Assembly (NCBI RefSeq): GCF_001659605.2
Contig: NC_035172.2
Span: forward strand, 22,985,973-23,049,972
Source: Manihot esculenta
Taxonomy: Eukaryota; Streptophyta; Magnoliopsida; Malpighiales; Euphorbiaceae
Direction of reading: 5' to 3'
DNA length: 64,000 bases
The notes below the pieces were generated by a model that was not told where the DNA came from, made no database searches, and was given only the letters and a program-made list of their open reading frames with translations. Shown here one piece after another: positions 47,114 through 59,761 of the stretch; positions within the stretch are counted from its first letter, which is position 1, and each line of letters opens with the position of its first letter. The translations under genes and the position numbers were made by a program.

Positions 47114-49470
47114 CGTCACTCTAAAAGCTAGAATATGTCTTAATTGAACAAGAACTTGTGCATGTATGATCTCTCTCTTGAATAAAACCGATCCTAGCCA
47201 TGGTAAGTAAAGGGAGACAAGGAAAGAGATAAATAACCTTGATGCATATATTCTTCATTGCAATGATTCAAAATAGGGGCCTAGAGTAAGAGCTTAAGTG
47301 GACATAAAGGATCAAAGCAAAGAGAGCTTGTTTAACTATGTTTGTTTGCTTGAGGACAAGCAAAAGGTTAGATGTGGGGGTATTTGATAGAGCATATTTT
47401 AGGCCATATTATCATGATCTTAATGATGTTTATTTGCACCTTTTCTACCTAATTTGGTGGTTTTGTTCATGTTTTGCAGAAACTAGGTGTGAAAACACAA
47501 TCTGGAGAAAATGCTCTTAAAACTGCCAAAAAGTGCCAAATATGGAAAGTTCCATAAAAGGAAAGTTTTCATATATGGAAAGTTCCAAATAAGGAAAGTT
47601 TTCATATATGGAAAGTGCCAAATAAGGAAAGAGTCAGAAAGCACAGTTAGCAAACTGTCCGAAATTTGAACTGTAGAATCTTTCCTGCCTTATTTAGAAC
47701 ATATGCCAAGAAAGGAAAGTTTTCAAATAAGGCAAGTTTTCAGAGAAGGAAAGTCTTCACATGAGGAAAGTGCAGAAGCAAAAGTAAATAAGGAAAGCTC
47801 AGTCAGAAGATTATTTGAAATTCGAATCGCAGATCTCGATTTCCTTGTTCAAAGATGTGCACAAACTGCAGCAGTCATATCTTCCAATTTAGGTAGCAAG
47901 ATCTCATGAAGGCACACTTGCCTCTCCTACGTTCAGCGTTCAAAATTCAAACGAAGGCTCCACCCAAAAAGGAAAGGTTGGACAGATGCACTTTCCCTTC
48001 TGCATTTAATGACCGCTCGCCAACTTCCTTCTGCAGCATGATCTGCACACCACTCTCTATTCAGGAAGGAGATATCAATGCACTTGGCCTTTATTTAGTC
48101 CAGATTCAAGATTCAAAAGAAGCTCCACCTAAATAGGAAATCTGGACAACGCGTACTTCCTATTCAGAAGCATCTGCGCGCCTGCCTCTTCTGCAGAGCA
48201 CCATCCGCGCGCCTCCTTCCTATTCAATGCCATCTGCGCGCACACCTCTCTCCTGAAGGTCAAGCCGCGCCATCTTCCTCTATTGGCAGCCTTGAATCAC
48301 TCTTCCTTCCTTTTCAAGCACAAGGTACGTCCCTTTCCTATTCTGAAAGCAATCAACGCACCAACTCCCTTCTGAAGCCTTGCAGTCCGATTCTTTCCTC
48401 TTCTACAACTACTTGGGCAGCAAGTTGAGTATGGGCAGCATTATGGGCAGCCTCTACACTAATTAGGAAGCAAGAAAGACCTAGGGCAGCACATAATCTC
48501 TATAAAAAGGTACTCTCATTGGCAGCCACGAATTTTTTAGACACTCAGAGACTCTTCTCCTTCTCCCTTCCGGATCAAGCAAGACCGTCGCGCCTCCACC
48601 TCCTTCGGCTTCTTCTTCTCTTCTTCTACCTTTCTTTTTGGTTATTTTGTTTCAGCCATGAGTGGCTGAAACCTTTTTATTCTAGTTGAAGAATAAGTGA
48701 AGCTTTAGTTGTATTGTGGATTGAGAGACTTGGACTACATTGTTAATCTTTTGTTATTCAGTATTCTTGTGATTTCATGCTTTGAGACATTATTGCTTTG
48801 TTATTTAAGATCTACATTGATTCTTCGATGCAAAGTAATATATTGTTAGTTTGAATGATTTTTAGTCTGTAATTGCTTGAATTGTTCAAACAGAAGAACA
48901 CTTGGTGTACAACCAAGGAAATTGCATGATCTAGTGTTGTCTCCATACATTTGGGTAATTAGAATTGGTTCTCTCTATTTCTTAATGCGATTGACTGTTG
49001 TAAAAGGCCTAAGGCTCAAAGACGTTCTTTCACAACTTGTTAATTAGTAATTAATTGGAGGACTTTCCCTAATTGATTTAATCTTAAGAAGAGATAATGG
49101 AGGTGAGAAGCTTCTTCAATCTCCATGGCCAATTTATTGAATCAAATAAAGGAACATATGAGTCAATGATCAATCCCATCAACTAAAGTGAATCTGAATC
49201 TTCAACTAGAGCTTTCACCATTATTGTTTCATTCTTAATTTACCATCTGCTTTCTTTTTAATTGCTCTTTTTATTCGTATAATCAAATCAATCTCAAAAC
49301 CCCCATTTTTACTTTACATGCACTTGCACTTTATTTTATTTGGTCCTAACAAGGGAGGTAAGTAAGTATCAATTCCCTGTGGATACGATCCTTTCACCAC
49401 TGTCTACAGTTTTAATATTGTTGGTAGTTAAAAAGGTTATTTTTGACCGGTCTCGACAACCGCACTGTCA
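47114..49470 (+). mobile_element. D4: 3' half of a D-family element
   Basis: About 270 bp of D internal sequence, a polypurine tract (TGTGGGGGTATT, ending at 47384) and a 2086-bp LTR (47385-49470), the longest D LTR here. TATA at 48501-48508; a perfect leader hairpin lies near 48650-48673. On the right it abuts C's polypurine tract; flank CTTAC. Confidence 0.88.
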
Positions 49471-50576
49471 CTTACATCATCCCCTCCCTCTTGAAAACGG
49501 TTCGTCCTCGAATCTGTACCAAAATCAAAAGGAGACAAATCAGAAACATTAAAGGTAGCACTTACACCAAACTCACCTGGCATATCAATTATGTATGTGT
49601 TGTCATTGATCCGTTCCAACACTTGGTATGGTCCATCCTCTCGTGCATCAAGTTTTGATTTCCTTTGATTCCAAAACCTCTCCTTTCGCATATGGATCCA
49701 AACCCAATCACCTGGTCTGAATATAACTTTCTTGCGACCCTTATTGGCCTGTTTCTCATACATCCTGTTACGCTTGTCAATATGCTCATGCACTTTCATG
49801 TGTATTGATTCAATCATTTCAACCTTCACTTTTCCATCTAAATTAGACAACTTGTTCAAAGGTAAAGGCATTAAATCTGATACAGTTAATGGATTAAAAC
49901 CATACACAATCTTAAAAGGTGAATAACCAATAAAAGAATGGACAACGCGATTATAAGCAAATTGAACATATGGCAAACATTCTTCCCAAGTTGTCATGTT
50001 CCTACCCACAATAGCACGAAGCATAGTTCCTAGAGTCCTACTAACAACTTCAGTTTGGCCATCTATTTGTGGATGACAAGTAGTAGAAAATAAAAGTTTA
50101 GTACCCAATTTTCTCCACAAAAAATGCCATAAATGACTAACGAACTTAGAATCTCTATCACAAATAATAGTCCTAGGTATACCATACAAACGGACTACTT
50201 CCCTGAAAAATAAATCAGCTATCTTCGTTGCATCATCAGTTTTATGAAATGGAATAAAATGTGCCATCTTACTAAAGCGATCTACAACAACAAACACTGA
50301 ATCTCTACCTCTTCTTATCCTAGGTAAACCTATCACAAAATCCATACATATATCAGTCCAAGGTTCAGTAGGTACAGGCAAAGGAGTATACAACCCATGT
50401 GGCAAGGACTTAGATTTAGCCTATTTACATGCAAAGCATTGGGCACAAATTTTCTCTACATATTTTCGCATATTAGGCCAATAAAAGTGTTCATTCAATA
50501 TGTCTAAAGTCTTTTGCACACTAAAATGTCCCATTAACCCTCCTGAATGCGATTCTCTAACAAGCAACTCACACAC
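49471..50576 (-). pseudogene. C: integrase (core and C-terminus)
   Basis: Holds the end of the zinc-binding region (CAQCFACK), an in-frame TAG at about 50421-50423, then the core with D in [12 protein letters not shown] in ICDRDSKF and E in [11 protein letters not shown]. The C-terminal region has [15 protein letters not shown]. The last codons enter D4. The catalytic triad is intact, so the stop and insertions inactivate it. Confidence 0.9.
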
Positions 50577-52318
50577 TGACTCGCAGTTGTCGAAGCCGGT
50601 CAAAAGTAACCTTTTTGGTTATCAACAATTTTACAACTGCAGATAGTGGTAAAGGATCGAATCCACAGAGAATTGAAAACTTATCTATTTTTCTCAACAA
50701 GACCAAGAGATTAAACTGAATGAGAAACTGAAAGCAAGTAACTGAAGGCGGAACAAAAGTAAAGTGCAATAAAAGTAAAAAGGGGGGGTTTTGAGATTGA
50801 TTTGATTAGCAAACTACTGAAAGCAATTAAATCAACAAGTAATTAAATAAAAGAGAAATTCAATATGAGAAAGGTCTAGTTGAAGAGATGGATCCACTTT
50901 GGTTGTTCGGATTGATCATTGAAACTTATGTTCTCTTGATTGATTCAATAGATTAGTTATGGGGATGGAAAATGCTTCTCACCACCATGTCTCTCCTTAT
51001 GATTAAATCAATTAGGGAACGTCCTCTAATCAATTACTAATTAACAAATTACCAAGGAACGTCCTTGGGCCTTAGGTATCAAAACAATTGTCAATTGCAT
51101 GAAGAAATAGAGAGATCCAATCTTAGCTACCCAAACGCATGGAGATGTTGCTAGATCATACAATTCCTTAGTTGTTACACCAAGTGTTCTTATGTTTGAA
51201 TAATTCCAGCAATTACGGACTAAAAATTATCCAAACTAACAATCAATTACCTTGCAATCAAGAATCAAGTGGCCAATTTGATCAAAACAACAAAGTAATC
51301 ATAGATTCAAGCACCAAATTGTATGAATATTGAACAAATCAAAGACAAATAGTTTATGTTCAGATCTCACAATCCATAAAACAACCTTAGTTTCAACCAA
51401 TCTTCAACTAGAATAAAAGGTTTCAGCCACTCATGGCTGAAAGAAAAATAAAAAACAAGAAGAGAAGATGAAAAGGGGAACCGAATGGAGGAGATGGAGC
51501 TTGGTGCGCCTCCCTTGCCTTGGCCGAATGGGGGGATGAAGAGTGCTGGTCGGCTGGCCTCTTTGGAGTCTTTAAATATGTTTTAAGATGCTGGCTTAGG
51601 GTTTCTTAGCTGTCCATGAGTCTTTAAGAGGCTGTCTAAAATGCCCTTGGTCCAAGATGTGCCATCCATGCACATGTGAGAAGGGAAAAACGTGGGGCAT
51701 GTGTGGCTTGTGCAAGAGTGGGTCTTTTGGTCTTTACTTACTGTTCAAGTGTCTTCAAGATGCTGCCCAAGGTGCCCAAGACTTGCCTTCACACTCTCCT
51801 TGCCGCCCATGCACTAACAAGGAAGGTGGAGCCTCCTTTGCAATTTGAATTTTGAATGTGCAAGACATGAGGTGGCAAGCATGTGATCTTTGGATTTGGC
51901 TTCCTTAGTAAGCTGGATTTTGAAATTCAAAATTTGAATATGAATCTTGAAAATTTGAATTTCAAAATACTTTCCTTATTTGGCTCTTCATATATGGCAA
52001 CTTGAGACTTGGCTTATTGAATAAGGAAAAGGCTACTTGGAGATTTGAAATTTGAATTTCAAATTGCTTTGGCTGAATGTTCTTTCCTTCTTTGCCACTT
52101 TCCTTATTTAGAACTTTCCTTATTTAGCTTCACTTGAATTCAACTTGGCAGGCTTGCTCTCCTTTGCTTCAATTAAGGCAATTTTAAGGGTATTTTCTCC
52201 ATAATGTCCTTTTTCACCATTTTCTGCAAAATAATGTCAAGAGCACTAAATTAAGCAGAAATCATGTAAATAATCACCAATAATATCAAGATAAAATGGA
52301 CTAAAATATGTTCTATCA
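50577..52318 (-). mobile_element. D7: D-family solo LTR in C integrase
   Basis: 1742 bp with a perfect target duplication CACAC (50572-50576 and 52319-52323). The leader hairpin lies near 51418-51441. Confidence 0.95.
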
Positions 52319-53635
52319 CACACTGAACAATTGGGTATGCATATTTGTTTCCCCCTAAAAAGAAACCCATCATGCAAATAAAACTTATTAAACGCTCCAT
52401 GTTCACAAGCCTTAAATACATTAGAAAAATCAGTATCATTCTCATACATATCTTTCAAATGCTCAAACCCTAACAACTTAGAACTAACATGGAAGTCAAT
52501 GCATAACGTCTAGATAATGCATCAGCAACCATATTCTCTTTACCTTGCTTGTATTTAATCACATAAGGAAAGATTTCGAGATACTCAACCCACTTACCAT
52601 GCCGCTTGTTCAACTTACCTTGTCCCTTCAAGTGTTTGAGAGACTGATGGTCGGTATGAATCACGAACTCATTAAGTAGCAAGTAGTGTTCCCAAACTTC
52701 AAGAGCCCTAATCAATGCATAGAACTCTTTGTCATATGTGGAATAGTTTAAATGTGTACCACCTAGCTTCTCACTGAAATATGCTATGGGTCGGCCTTCC
52801 TACATACGAATAGCACCAATACCAATCCCAGAAGCATCACATTCAATTTCAAAGGTTTTAGAAAAATCAGGTAACCTTAAAACAAGAGCAGTAATAAGTT
52901 TTTCTTTTAATGTGTTAAATGCAAGTTCATGTTCTTTACTCCATTTAAACCCAACAGCCTTTTTAATGATCTCATTTAGAGGTGCAGCAATAGTGCTGAA
53001 ATCTCTAACAAACCTCCTATAGAAGCTTGATAATCCATGAAAGAATCTCACCTCATTAGCATTCTTAGGTGTAGGCCATTCTTAGGTGTAGGCCATTCTT
53101 GGATAGCCTTAACATTTTCAATATCTACCTTAACTCCACATGAACTAACAACAAATCTTAGAAATATGATACTATCAGTACAAAATGTGCATTTCTGAAG
53201 ATTAGCATACAGTTCATGTTCATGCAACTTCTGTAGAACAAGTTCACCATGCCTAATATGATCATCCAAGTTTCGACTATAAATCAATTTATCATCAAAA
53301 TACACAACCACAAACTTACCTAGGTAATCACGCAAAACATGGTTCATTAATCTCATAAATGTGCTAGGTGCATTAGTTAAGCCAAAAGGCATTACTAACC
53401 ATTCATATAAATTATATTTAGTCTTAAAGGCAATTTTCCACTCATCACCTAGCTTCATCCTAATTTGATGATAACCGCTTTGCAAATCAATTTGGATAAA
53501 GAAAACAGCACCACATAATTCTTCAAGAATATCATCTAATCTAGGAATAGGATGGCGATACTTTACAGTGATTTTGTTGATCACACGACAATCAACACAC
53601 ATGCGCATTGTTCCATCTTTCTTTGGAACTAGCAA
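52319..53635 (-). pseudogene. C: reverse transcriptase and RNase H, frameshifted
   Basis: Reverse transcriptase from [16 protein letters not shown] (53635) with [27 protein letters not shown] and YFDD (53291-53302, followed by K instead of the usual I). A 17-bp tandem duplication at 53061-53094 shifts the frame. RNase H resumes at 53051-52800 ([11 protein letters not shown]) and 52715-52470 ([18 protein letters not shown]). The start of the integrase zinc domain lies at 52476-52324. Confidence 0.9.
53061..53094. repeat. 17-bp tandem duplication in C
   Basis: ATTCTTAGGTGTAGGCC occurs twice in direct succession (53061-53077 and 53078-53094). It lies in the conserved connection between reverse transcriptase and RNase H, where related elements have one copy, and breaks the frame. 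Confidence 0.9.
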
Positions 53636-53906
53636 AACAGGTACTGCGCATAGTCTGAGGCTCTCCCCAGGATTACTCTAGTAAGCTAGACAGTTTCGAA
53701 TCTGAGCTCCAGGAACAAAATCGATATGATGTTCTATTCCCTAATCGGCGGCAACCCAGATGGCACCTCCTCAGGAAATACATCCGCAAAATCCTGCAAT
53801 AACTTAGAAAAAGAACTAGGCAATTCATCAGTGGGGTTAGTCTCAATCGTAAAATTGAAACTAAAACACAACATAATTAAAGCTCTCTTCCCTAAGTATG
53901 CTTTCT

Positions 53907-54721
53907 TCAACTCTCTCTCTCTTTACAATAAAAGGAAGACTTGCTAAATTCTTCACTCTTCTCACTCAACTCTCCTTTTACCTCCACACTCACTAACATT
54001 TTCTCTCTTGCATGTCTCTTATTTTTATCCTTTTCTGTGCAGTCACTCTCCTTTGGGCCATTCGGAACCTTCTTTTTACTACTGGCCTCTTTTCCCTCAT
54101 TCTTTTTACTTGTCTCACCTCTCTCACCCAATTTAGCAGATTGTTGTAATTTCACTTGATCTGCATATACATTTTTAGGAGATAATGGTACAGTATGTAT
54201 TTTACACCAAGGAACGTAAAAGAAAACCTATTACTATATCCATCATGAATGACACGCCTATCAAATTGCCATGGTCTACCTAACAAAATATGTCCAGCCT
54301 GTATGCGTACAATATCACAAGTAACCTCATTTACATACTTGCCAATAGAAAATGACACTTTACATTGCTTGGTTACCTTTGCCTCGCCACTATCATTCAA
54401 CCACTAAAGTCTGTAAGGATTAGGGTGTTTAATAGTTTATAGTCCTAATTTATCAACTAAAATAGTACTAGCACAATTAACTTGACTACGCAAATCTATT
54501 ATCATGCAATAGACTTTACCACCTATCAAACAACGAGTGTGAAAGATGTTTTCATGCTGTTTAAGTCCCTCTTCTTTAATAGAAACATTTAAAGTACGCA
54601 ATATCACTAAGGACTCTCCCTGAACAGGATACTCTTCTATCTCTACATCAAAACAATCTTCTAAAGGTGGTATTTCATCAGAATCAGAATCAGTTTTGGA
54701 GACTATCTCATCTCCCCTCAC
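53907..54721 (-). pseudogene. C: protease, active site lost
   Basis: The region aligns with N's ORF (ENIFHTRCL...GKV, ILLGRPW). The catalytic string is IIDLRSQVN (DLR at 54488-54496) where N has IIDGGSCTN. Stops split it at about 54401-54436. A Lys/Glu-rich stretch (54155-53907) follows, like the acidic stretch in N. Confidence 0.8.
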
Positions 54722-54734
54722 TATTATGGCACAT

Positions 54735-55651
54735 TTATTAACACACTCATTGGCATAATGCCCATGCCCTTTACATTTAAAGCACTGAATATCTCTAGTC
54801 CTGTTAGATTTAGGGGCTGGTTCATTTTTACCATGAGAGTTAGATGTTTCTTTGGAAGTTAACGTGCCTTTTTAAGTTGAAGACTTATCAAACCTTTTAG
54901 GATCAGCCTTGGTGTTCCATTTAGAATCCCATTTGTTGTTGGAGTTTTGAGCAGCCCTGTTACTCCCTCATCTACTTTGGCCTCTTTGTCTTTCCACCTT
55001 AATGGCAATATTCACCAAGTCTTCCAAATCAACATATGGTTGTAAATCAACCACATCAGCAATCTCTTTATTTAGACCACCAAAGAAACGAGTCATAGTA
55101 TGGTCATTCTCCTCCACTATATTTGCTTTGATCAAGAGCAACTCCATCTCCTTATGATACTCATCAACAGATTTTGATCCCTGGGTTAGTCTTTGCAGCT
55201 GATGATGGAGATCTCTATGGTAATAAGTCGGCACATATTTCTTCCTTATGATTTGCTTCATCTCTTCCCAACTAGCAATGGGTAACTCTCCATTCCATCT
55301 CCTAGATTTCATAAGCTCATCCCACCATATTAGTGTATAATTTGAAAACTCAAGGGCAGCAAGTTTTCCCTTTTTATCATCAGAATAGCTTTGACAGTTA
55401 AAAACCATCTCCACTTTACGCTCCCACTCTAAATAGGAATCAACATCTGCCTTACCATTGAAGCTTGGAATCTTCATCTTTATGGAGTTCATATTATTAT
55501 CTACATAGGGTACACGATCATTGAACCTTCTGGCTTGAAAAGGGGCTAATTGTGCCTCATTTTCCTCTTCATAAGATGGATCGTGTGTATCATCATCCCC
55601 CTGATTGGACTTGCCCTTTGAAGATCTAACATTGTCCTCAAGGTTATCCAT
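54735..55651 (-). pseudogene. C: gag with zinc knuckle
   Basis: Starts MDNLEDNVRSSKG at 55651. The retrotransposon gag domain has KMKIPSFNGKADVDSYLEWERKVE-type text and LIWWDEL. It stops at 54968 in a basic region and continues in phase or nearly so to a CFKCKGHGHYANEC knuckle at about 54745-54790. The closest known relatives are CRM-clade gag proteins. Confidence 0.82.
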
Positions 55652-55780
55652 TCTCGAATTTAATTTCTAAAAGCTATCCATGAAAGCTTTATACATAACT
55701 TTAAGATCAAATGTAGGGTCAGAAGTATCACCAGTATTATGCCCATACATTATAGAAAAATTCACAATTCTCTCAACTCA

Positions 55781-57344
55781 TGACTCGCGGTTGTCGAAGC
55801 CGATAAAAAATAACCTTTCCGGTTATTAACAATATTACTACTGTAGATAGTGGCAAAGGATCGTATCCACAGAGAATTGAAAACTTATCTATTTTTCTCA
55901 ACAAGACCAAGAGACTTAACCGAATGAGAAACTGTAAGCAAATAACTGAAAGCAGAATAAAGTACAATAAAAGTAAAATGGGGGGGTTTTGAGATTGATT
56001 TGATTAAGCAACTACTGAAAGTAATTAAATAAGCGAAATATGAAAATAAAAGGAAATCAAATATGAGAAACGTCTAGTTGAAGAGTTGGATCCACTTCAA
56101 GTGTTTGGATTGATCATTGAAACTTATGTTCTTTAGATTGATTCAATAGATTAGTTATGGAGATGGAAGACGCTTCTCACCACCATGTCCCTCCTTATGA
56201 TTAAACCAATTAGGGAACGTCCTTTAATTAATTACTAATTAACAAATTGCCAAGGAACGTCCTTGGGCCTTAGGCATCAAAACAATTGTTAATTGCATGA
56301 AGAGATAGAGAGATCCAATCCTAGCTACTCAAACACATGAGATGTTGCTAGATCATATAATTTCCTTAGTTTTTACACCAAGTATTCTTATGTTTGAACA
56401 ATCCAAGCAATTACGGACTTAAAATTATCCAAACTAACAATATATTACCTTGCAATTAAGAATCAAGTGGCCAATTTGATTAAAACAACAAAGCAATAAT
56501 AGAATCAAGCATGAAATTGTGTGAATATTGAACAAACCAAAGACAAACAGTTTATGTTCAGATCTCACAATCCATAAAACAACTTAAGTTTTAACCAATC
56601 TTCAACTAGAATAAAAGGTTTCAGCCACTCATGGCTGAAACAAAACAGAAAATAAAGAAAGAGATGAAGAAGAGCTGGTGCCACTTGCAATCCCGTAGGT
56701 GTGTCTAAGGCGGAGTAGAAAAAGCATGGGGAGGCTCCTTATGTGTCTTTTTATAGTTGAAAGTGTTGCCCTAGGTCCTTACTTGCTATCCAAGAAGCTG
56801 CTTGCTGCCCAAGTTGTGTCTGAAAAGGAAAGAATCGCGTTGGATGCACTGCAGAAGGAAGGTGGCACGTGGCAAGCTCTTCAGAGGGAAAGTAAGGCGC
56901 GCGCGAATGCTCTGCAGAAGAGGAAAGATATTTGTCCAGTCTTTCCTTTTTAGGTGGAGCTTTCGTTTGAATTTTGAATGCTGAATGCAGTAGAGGCAAG
57001 TATGTCTTCTTGAAATCTCGCTGCCTAAATAGGAAGATATAACTGCTGCAGTATGTGCACATCTTTGAACATGGAAAGAAAGATCTGTGATTTGAGTTTC
57101 AAATAATTTTCTGACTGAGCTTTCCTTATTTGCTTTTGCTTCTGCATTTTCCTTATTTGAAAACTTTCATTTTTTGGCAGTTTCAATATTTGGCACTTTT
57201 TGGCAGTTTTAAGAGCATTTTCTCTAGATTGTCTCTTTATACCTAATATATGCAAAACATGATTAAAACCACAAAATTAAGCATAAAAGCTGTAAATAAA
57301 CATCAAGAACATAATGATAAAATGGACTAAAATATGCTCTATCA
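55781..57344 (-). repeat. D5: 3' LTR
   Basis: TGACTCGCGG to CTCTATCA on the plus strand. TATA (minus) at 56748-56755; a perfect GTTTCAGCCA-CTCA-TGGCTGAAAC hairpin at 56618-56641; AAATAAGGAAAGT-type words (minus) at about 57112-57215. Confidence 0.93.
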
Positions 57345-58395
57345 AATATCCCCACACCTAGCTTTTTGCTTGTTCTCAAGCAAATAAACATAGTCAAACA
57401 AGCTTTTTTTGCTACTTGATCCTTATTTCCACTTAAACTCTTACTCTAAACACCTATTTTGAATCATTGCAGTGAAAAATATATGCATCAAGATTACTCA
57501 CCTTCTTTTCTTGTTTCCTTTTACTTACCTTGGCTAGGATTTGTTTTCCTCAAGAGAGAAATTACACATGCACATGTCATTGTTCAGTTAAGACTTTTTC
57601 TAGCTTTCAGAGTGACTTGCCCTTACCTTGAAGTACTATATTCAGCTTTTCGCACATTAGTCTTGTTTGAAAAAGTCACCAACCTTTTGATGTGAAGGTA
57701 CATATTGGTGATACCCACCCCCAGTTACTCAGTTGGTCACCTGTCCAAGTGGCTACTAGCTCTATTCATAGTCTTTCAACCATTGGAACAGTTTTCAATT
57801 TGTGCTCATGAAGTCTAAGCCTTTGTTGAATTTCTTTGATCAATGCATTGGGCAAATCAACACCAATTGCTAAATCAAGTCATGTTAAGTTCATTCACAC
57901 AAATTTCAATTCATTCTCTCTAATGAGTGTCATCAATATATTTTTCACCATGGCAAGCTCAAAGATTCAATTCAAAAGGCAATTCCTAAACATGAATACA
58001 ACTCACTGCAATTGATTCAACTTAAGTTTAAAGAGTCATCACATCATGGGGTCATGGAAAGAAAGCTCATCCAACATAGTCTATAAGTTTGAGTAGAGCA
58101 AATCAAAAAGAAGAAGATTGTGGTTGTGTGTGTTATTGAAAGCATAAACTGAAAAAAAAAAACTAAAAGAAAATTGAAAGAAGAAAATCGCATAAACTGA
58201 AGAAAAAAAAATCGCAAAATGAAAGGAAAAAAAGAAAAATTTCGCAAACTGAAAGGAAAAGAAGAAGATTCAGAGATATGCACCCCCAAACCTAATTCAT
58301 GCATTGTCCTCAATGTATAAGAAACATAAAAGAGCAAAGGAAACTGAGTACTCCTCTTGGTGTGTTGTGCATGGTGTGATCCACTTGATCAAGGC
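57345..58395. other. D5: noncoding internal region
   Basis: About 1 kb between ORF and polypurine tract with no gene. It is well conserved with D3 (34005-35105), which is more than expected for neutral filler, but both copies share ancestry. It has purine-rich GAAAGAA strings (minus: CTTTC) at about 58140-58265. Confidence 0.6.
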
Positions 58396-59652
58396 TCAAG
58401 TAATTGGGGAAGGGAAAAGAGTCCCAACTGAATTGAGTGAAAAGTGTAGCACTCCTTTTGATATGGTCATTACCCATCCTATTTTTTCCATGTACTCATG
58501 AAGCAACATGATTAGCTTCTCCTCTTTCAGATGAGGTGTGCCTCTAGCCCTTATGTTTGCATTTTTGAGATGATTGGGCAGCACTTTGAACTCCAATTCA
58601 TGTTTCTCTATGGCTAGCTGCAATTTAGTACTGAATTTAGGCAAAACAAACTCTACCTTATCCAGAGGTTTGGGCAAGCATTGATCCGCATGCTCCTTCG
58701 GTTTAGGTGCTTGGAATACCATTTGTTCCTTGTGAGCATGGGCTGTTTGTGTTGGATCTATGGCTGAATTGGTTTCCGATTCCTCTTTCTACGCAGGACT
58801 TACCTGAAAGGGATGACTGTCCTGCGATTCAAGCTGAAGAGGCATGCCTGGAATGCTCTTTGTCTGTGCAAGGTTGATCTACGCACCAAGCTGAAGTGGT
58901 GCGATCTGCTTCTGTTCATTCTGCGCATGGCTGCAGTCCACCTGTTGGATGCAACAACCAGTTTCTTTCAGTTCTGACTCTTTCTGGATCTCTTTCCTGC
59001 AAAGATCGTTGTTTAGAATATCATCTTGATTTATATAAAAGACATCTTTGCTCAAACAATCAATGATATCTAAACTATCAACAAGTTCTATTTGACTGGT
59101 TTGTTTGGACAAACAATATTCTGGTTGTTTCTCTTCAGCAGCTTGTTCTTGTACTTGCAAACTTTCATCATCAGCCTTGGCATCTTGAAGCTCTTCCTCA
59201 CTTCTTAACATGCGTGCATTTAATGAGGTGACCATTTGTCCTATCTACTATTCGATGCTTTGCATAGAACTTGCCAATGTCTCCATCATCTTCTCAAGGT
59301 GTTGGTTGGTACTTGGAGGTGCTCGTTGGGCTTGATATCCTTGATAATCCTGATAGTCGTTAGCCCCTGCATAACTGAAGTCTGGATAATCTCTCCAACC
59401 TGGATTGTATGTGCTATAGTATGGATCATGTCTTGGCTGTTCATAGAATCCTCCAAATCCATGCATTTGTTGGTCATACTCATAAAGTGTAGGACATTGA
59501 TCAGTTGGGTGTCCTACATATGCGCAAATCCCACATGGCCTGGGTGGCTGGGATGCTTGAGCCTGTTGAGCTAGTCCTATGGCAAAATCTTTCATAACAG
59601 ATGTGAGTTCAGAAAGTTGAGAATAGAGAATAGATGTACTTACCTCATCCAT
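58396..59652 (-). pseudogene. D5: internal ORF (gag-like end plus unknown tail)
   Basis: Starts MDEVSTSILYSQL at 59652. Residues about 39-52 form a CGICAYVGHPTDQC knuckle (CX2CX4HX4C), followed by STYNPGWRDYPDFSY, the Athila gag landmark. Two adjacent TAG codons at about 59243-59248 replace Gln codons that D3 keeps. The frame continues with an acidic Gln/Leu-rich part (58879-59235) and ends in the tail NANIRARGTPHLKEEK...FSLNSVGTLFPSPIT (58396-58722), nearly identical in D3. The tail has no motif I recognise. Confidence 0.65.
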
Positions 59653-59740
59653 GACTCAGATCTGCGATGGTGGCTTCTTTAGAAGCAGATTCGGTGGTGC
59701 TTTGTTCCTAAAAGAAAAAATAGATTAGTTGAATCAATTC

Positions 59741-59757
59741 TCCGGCAACGGCGCCAA
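59741..59757 (-). other. D5: primer binding site (tRNA-Asp type)
   Basis: The minus strand reads TTGGCGCCGTTGCCGGA, four bases inside the 5' LTR, complementary to the 3' end of plant tRNA-Asp. Confidence 0.88.
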
Positions 59758-59761
59758 TTTT

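Noticed and set aside
49471..50405. Chromodomain at the end of C's integrase
   Set aside because: After the C-terminal region the frame ends near [12 protein letters not shown] and enters D4; no chromodomain-like text is visible.
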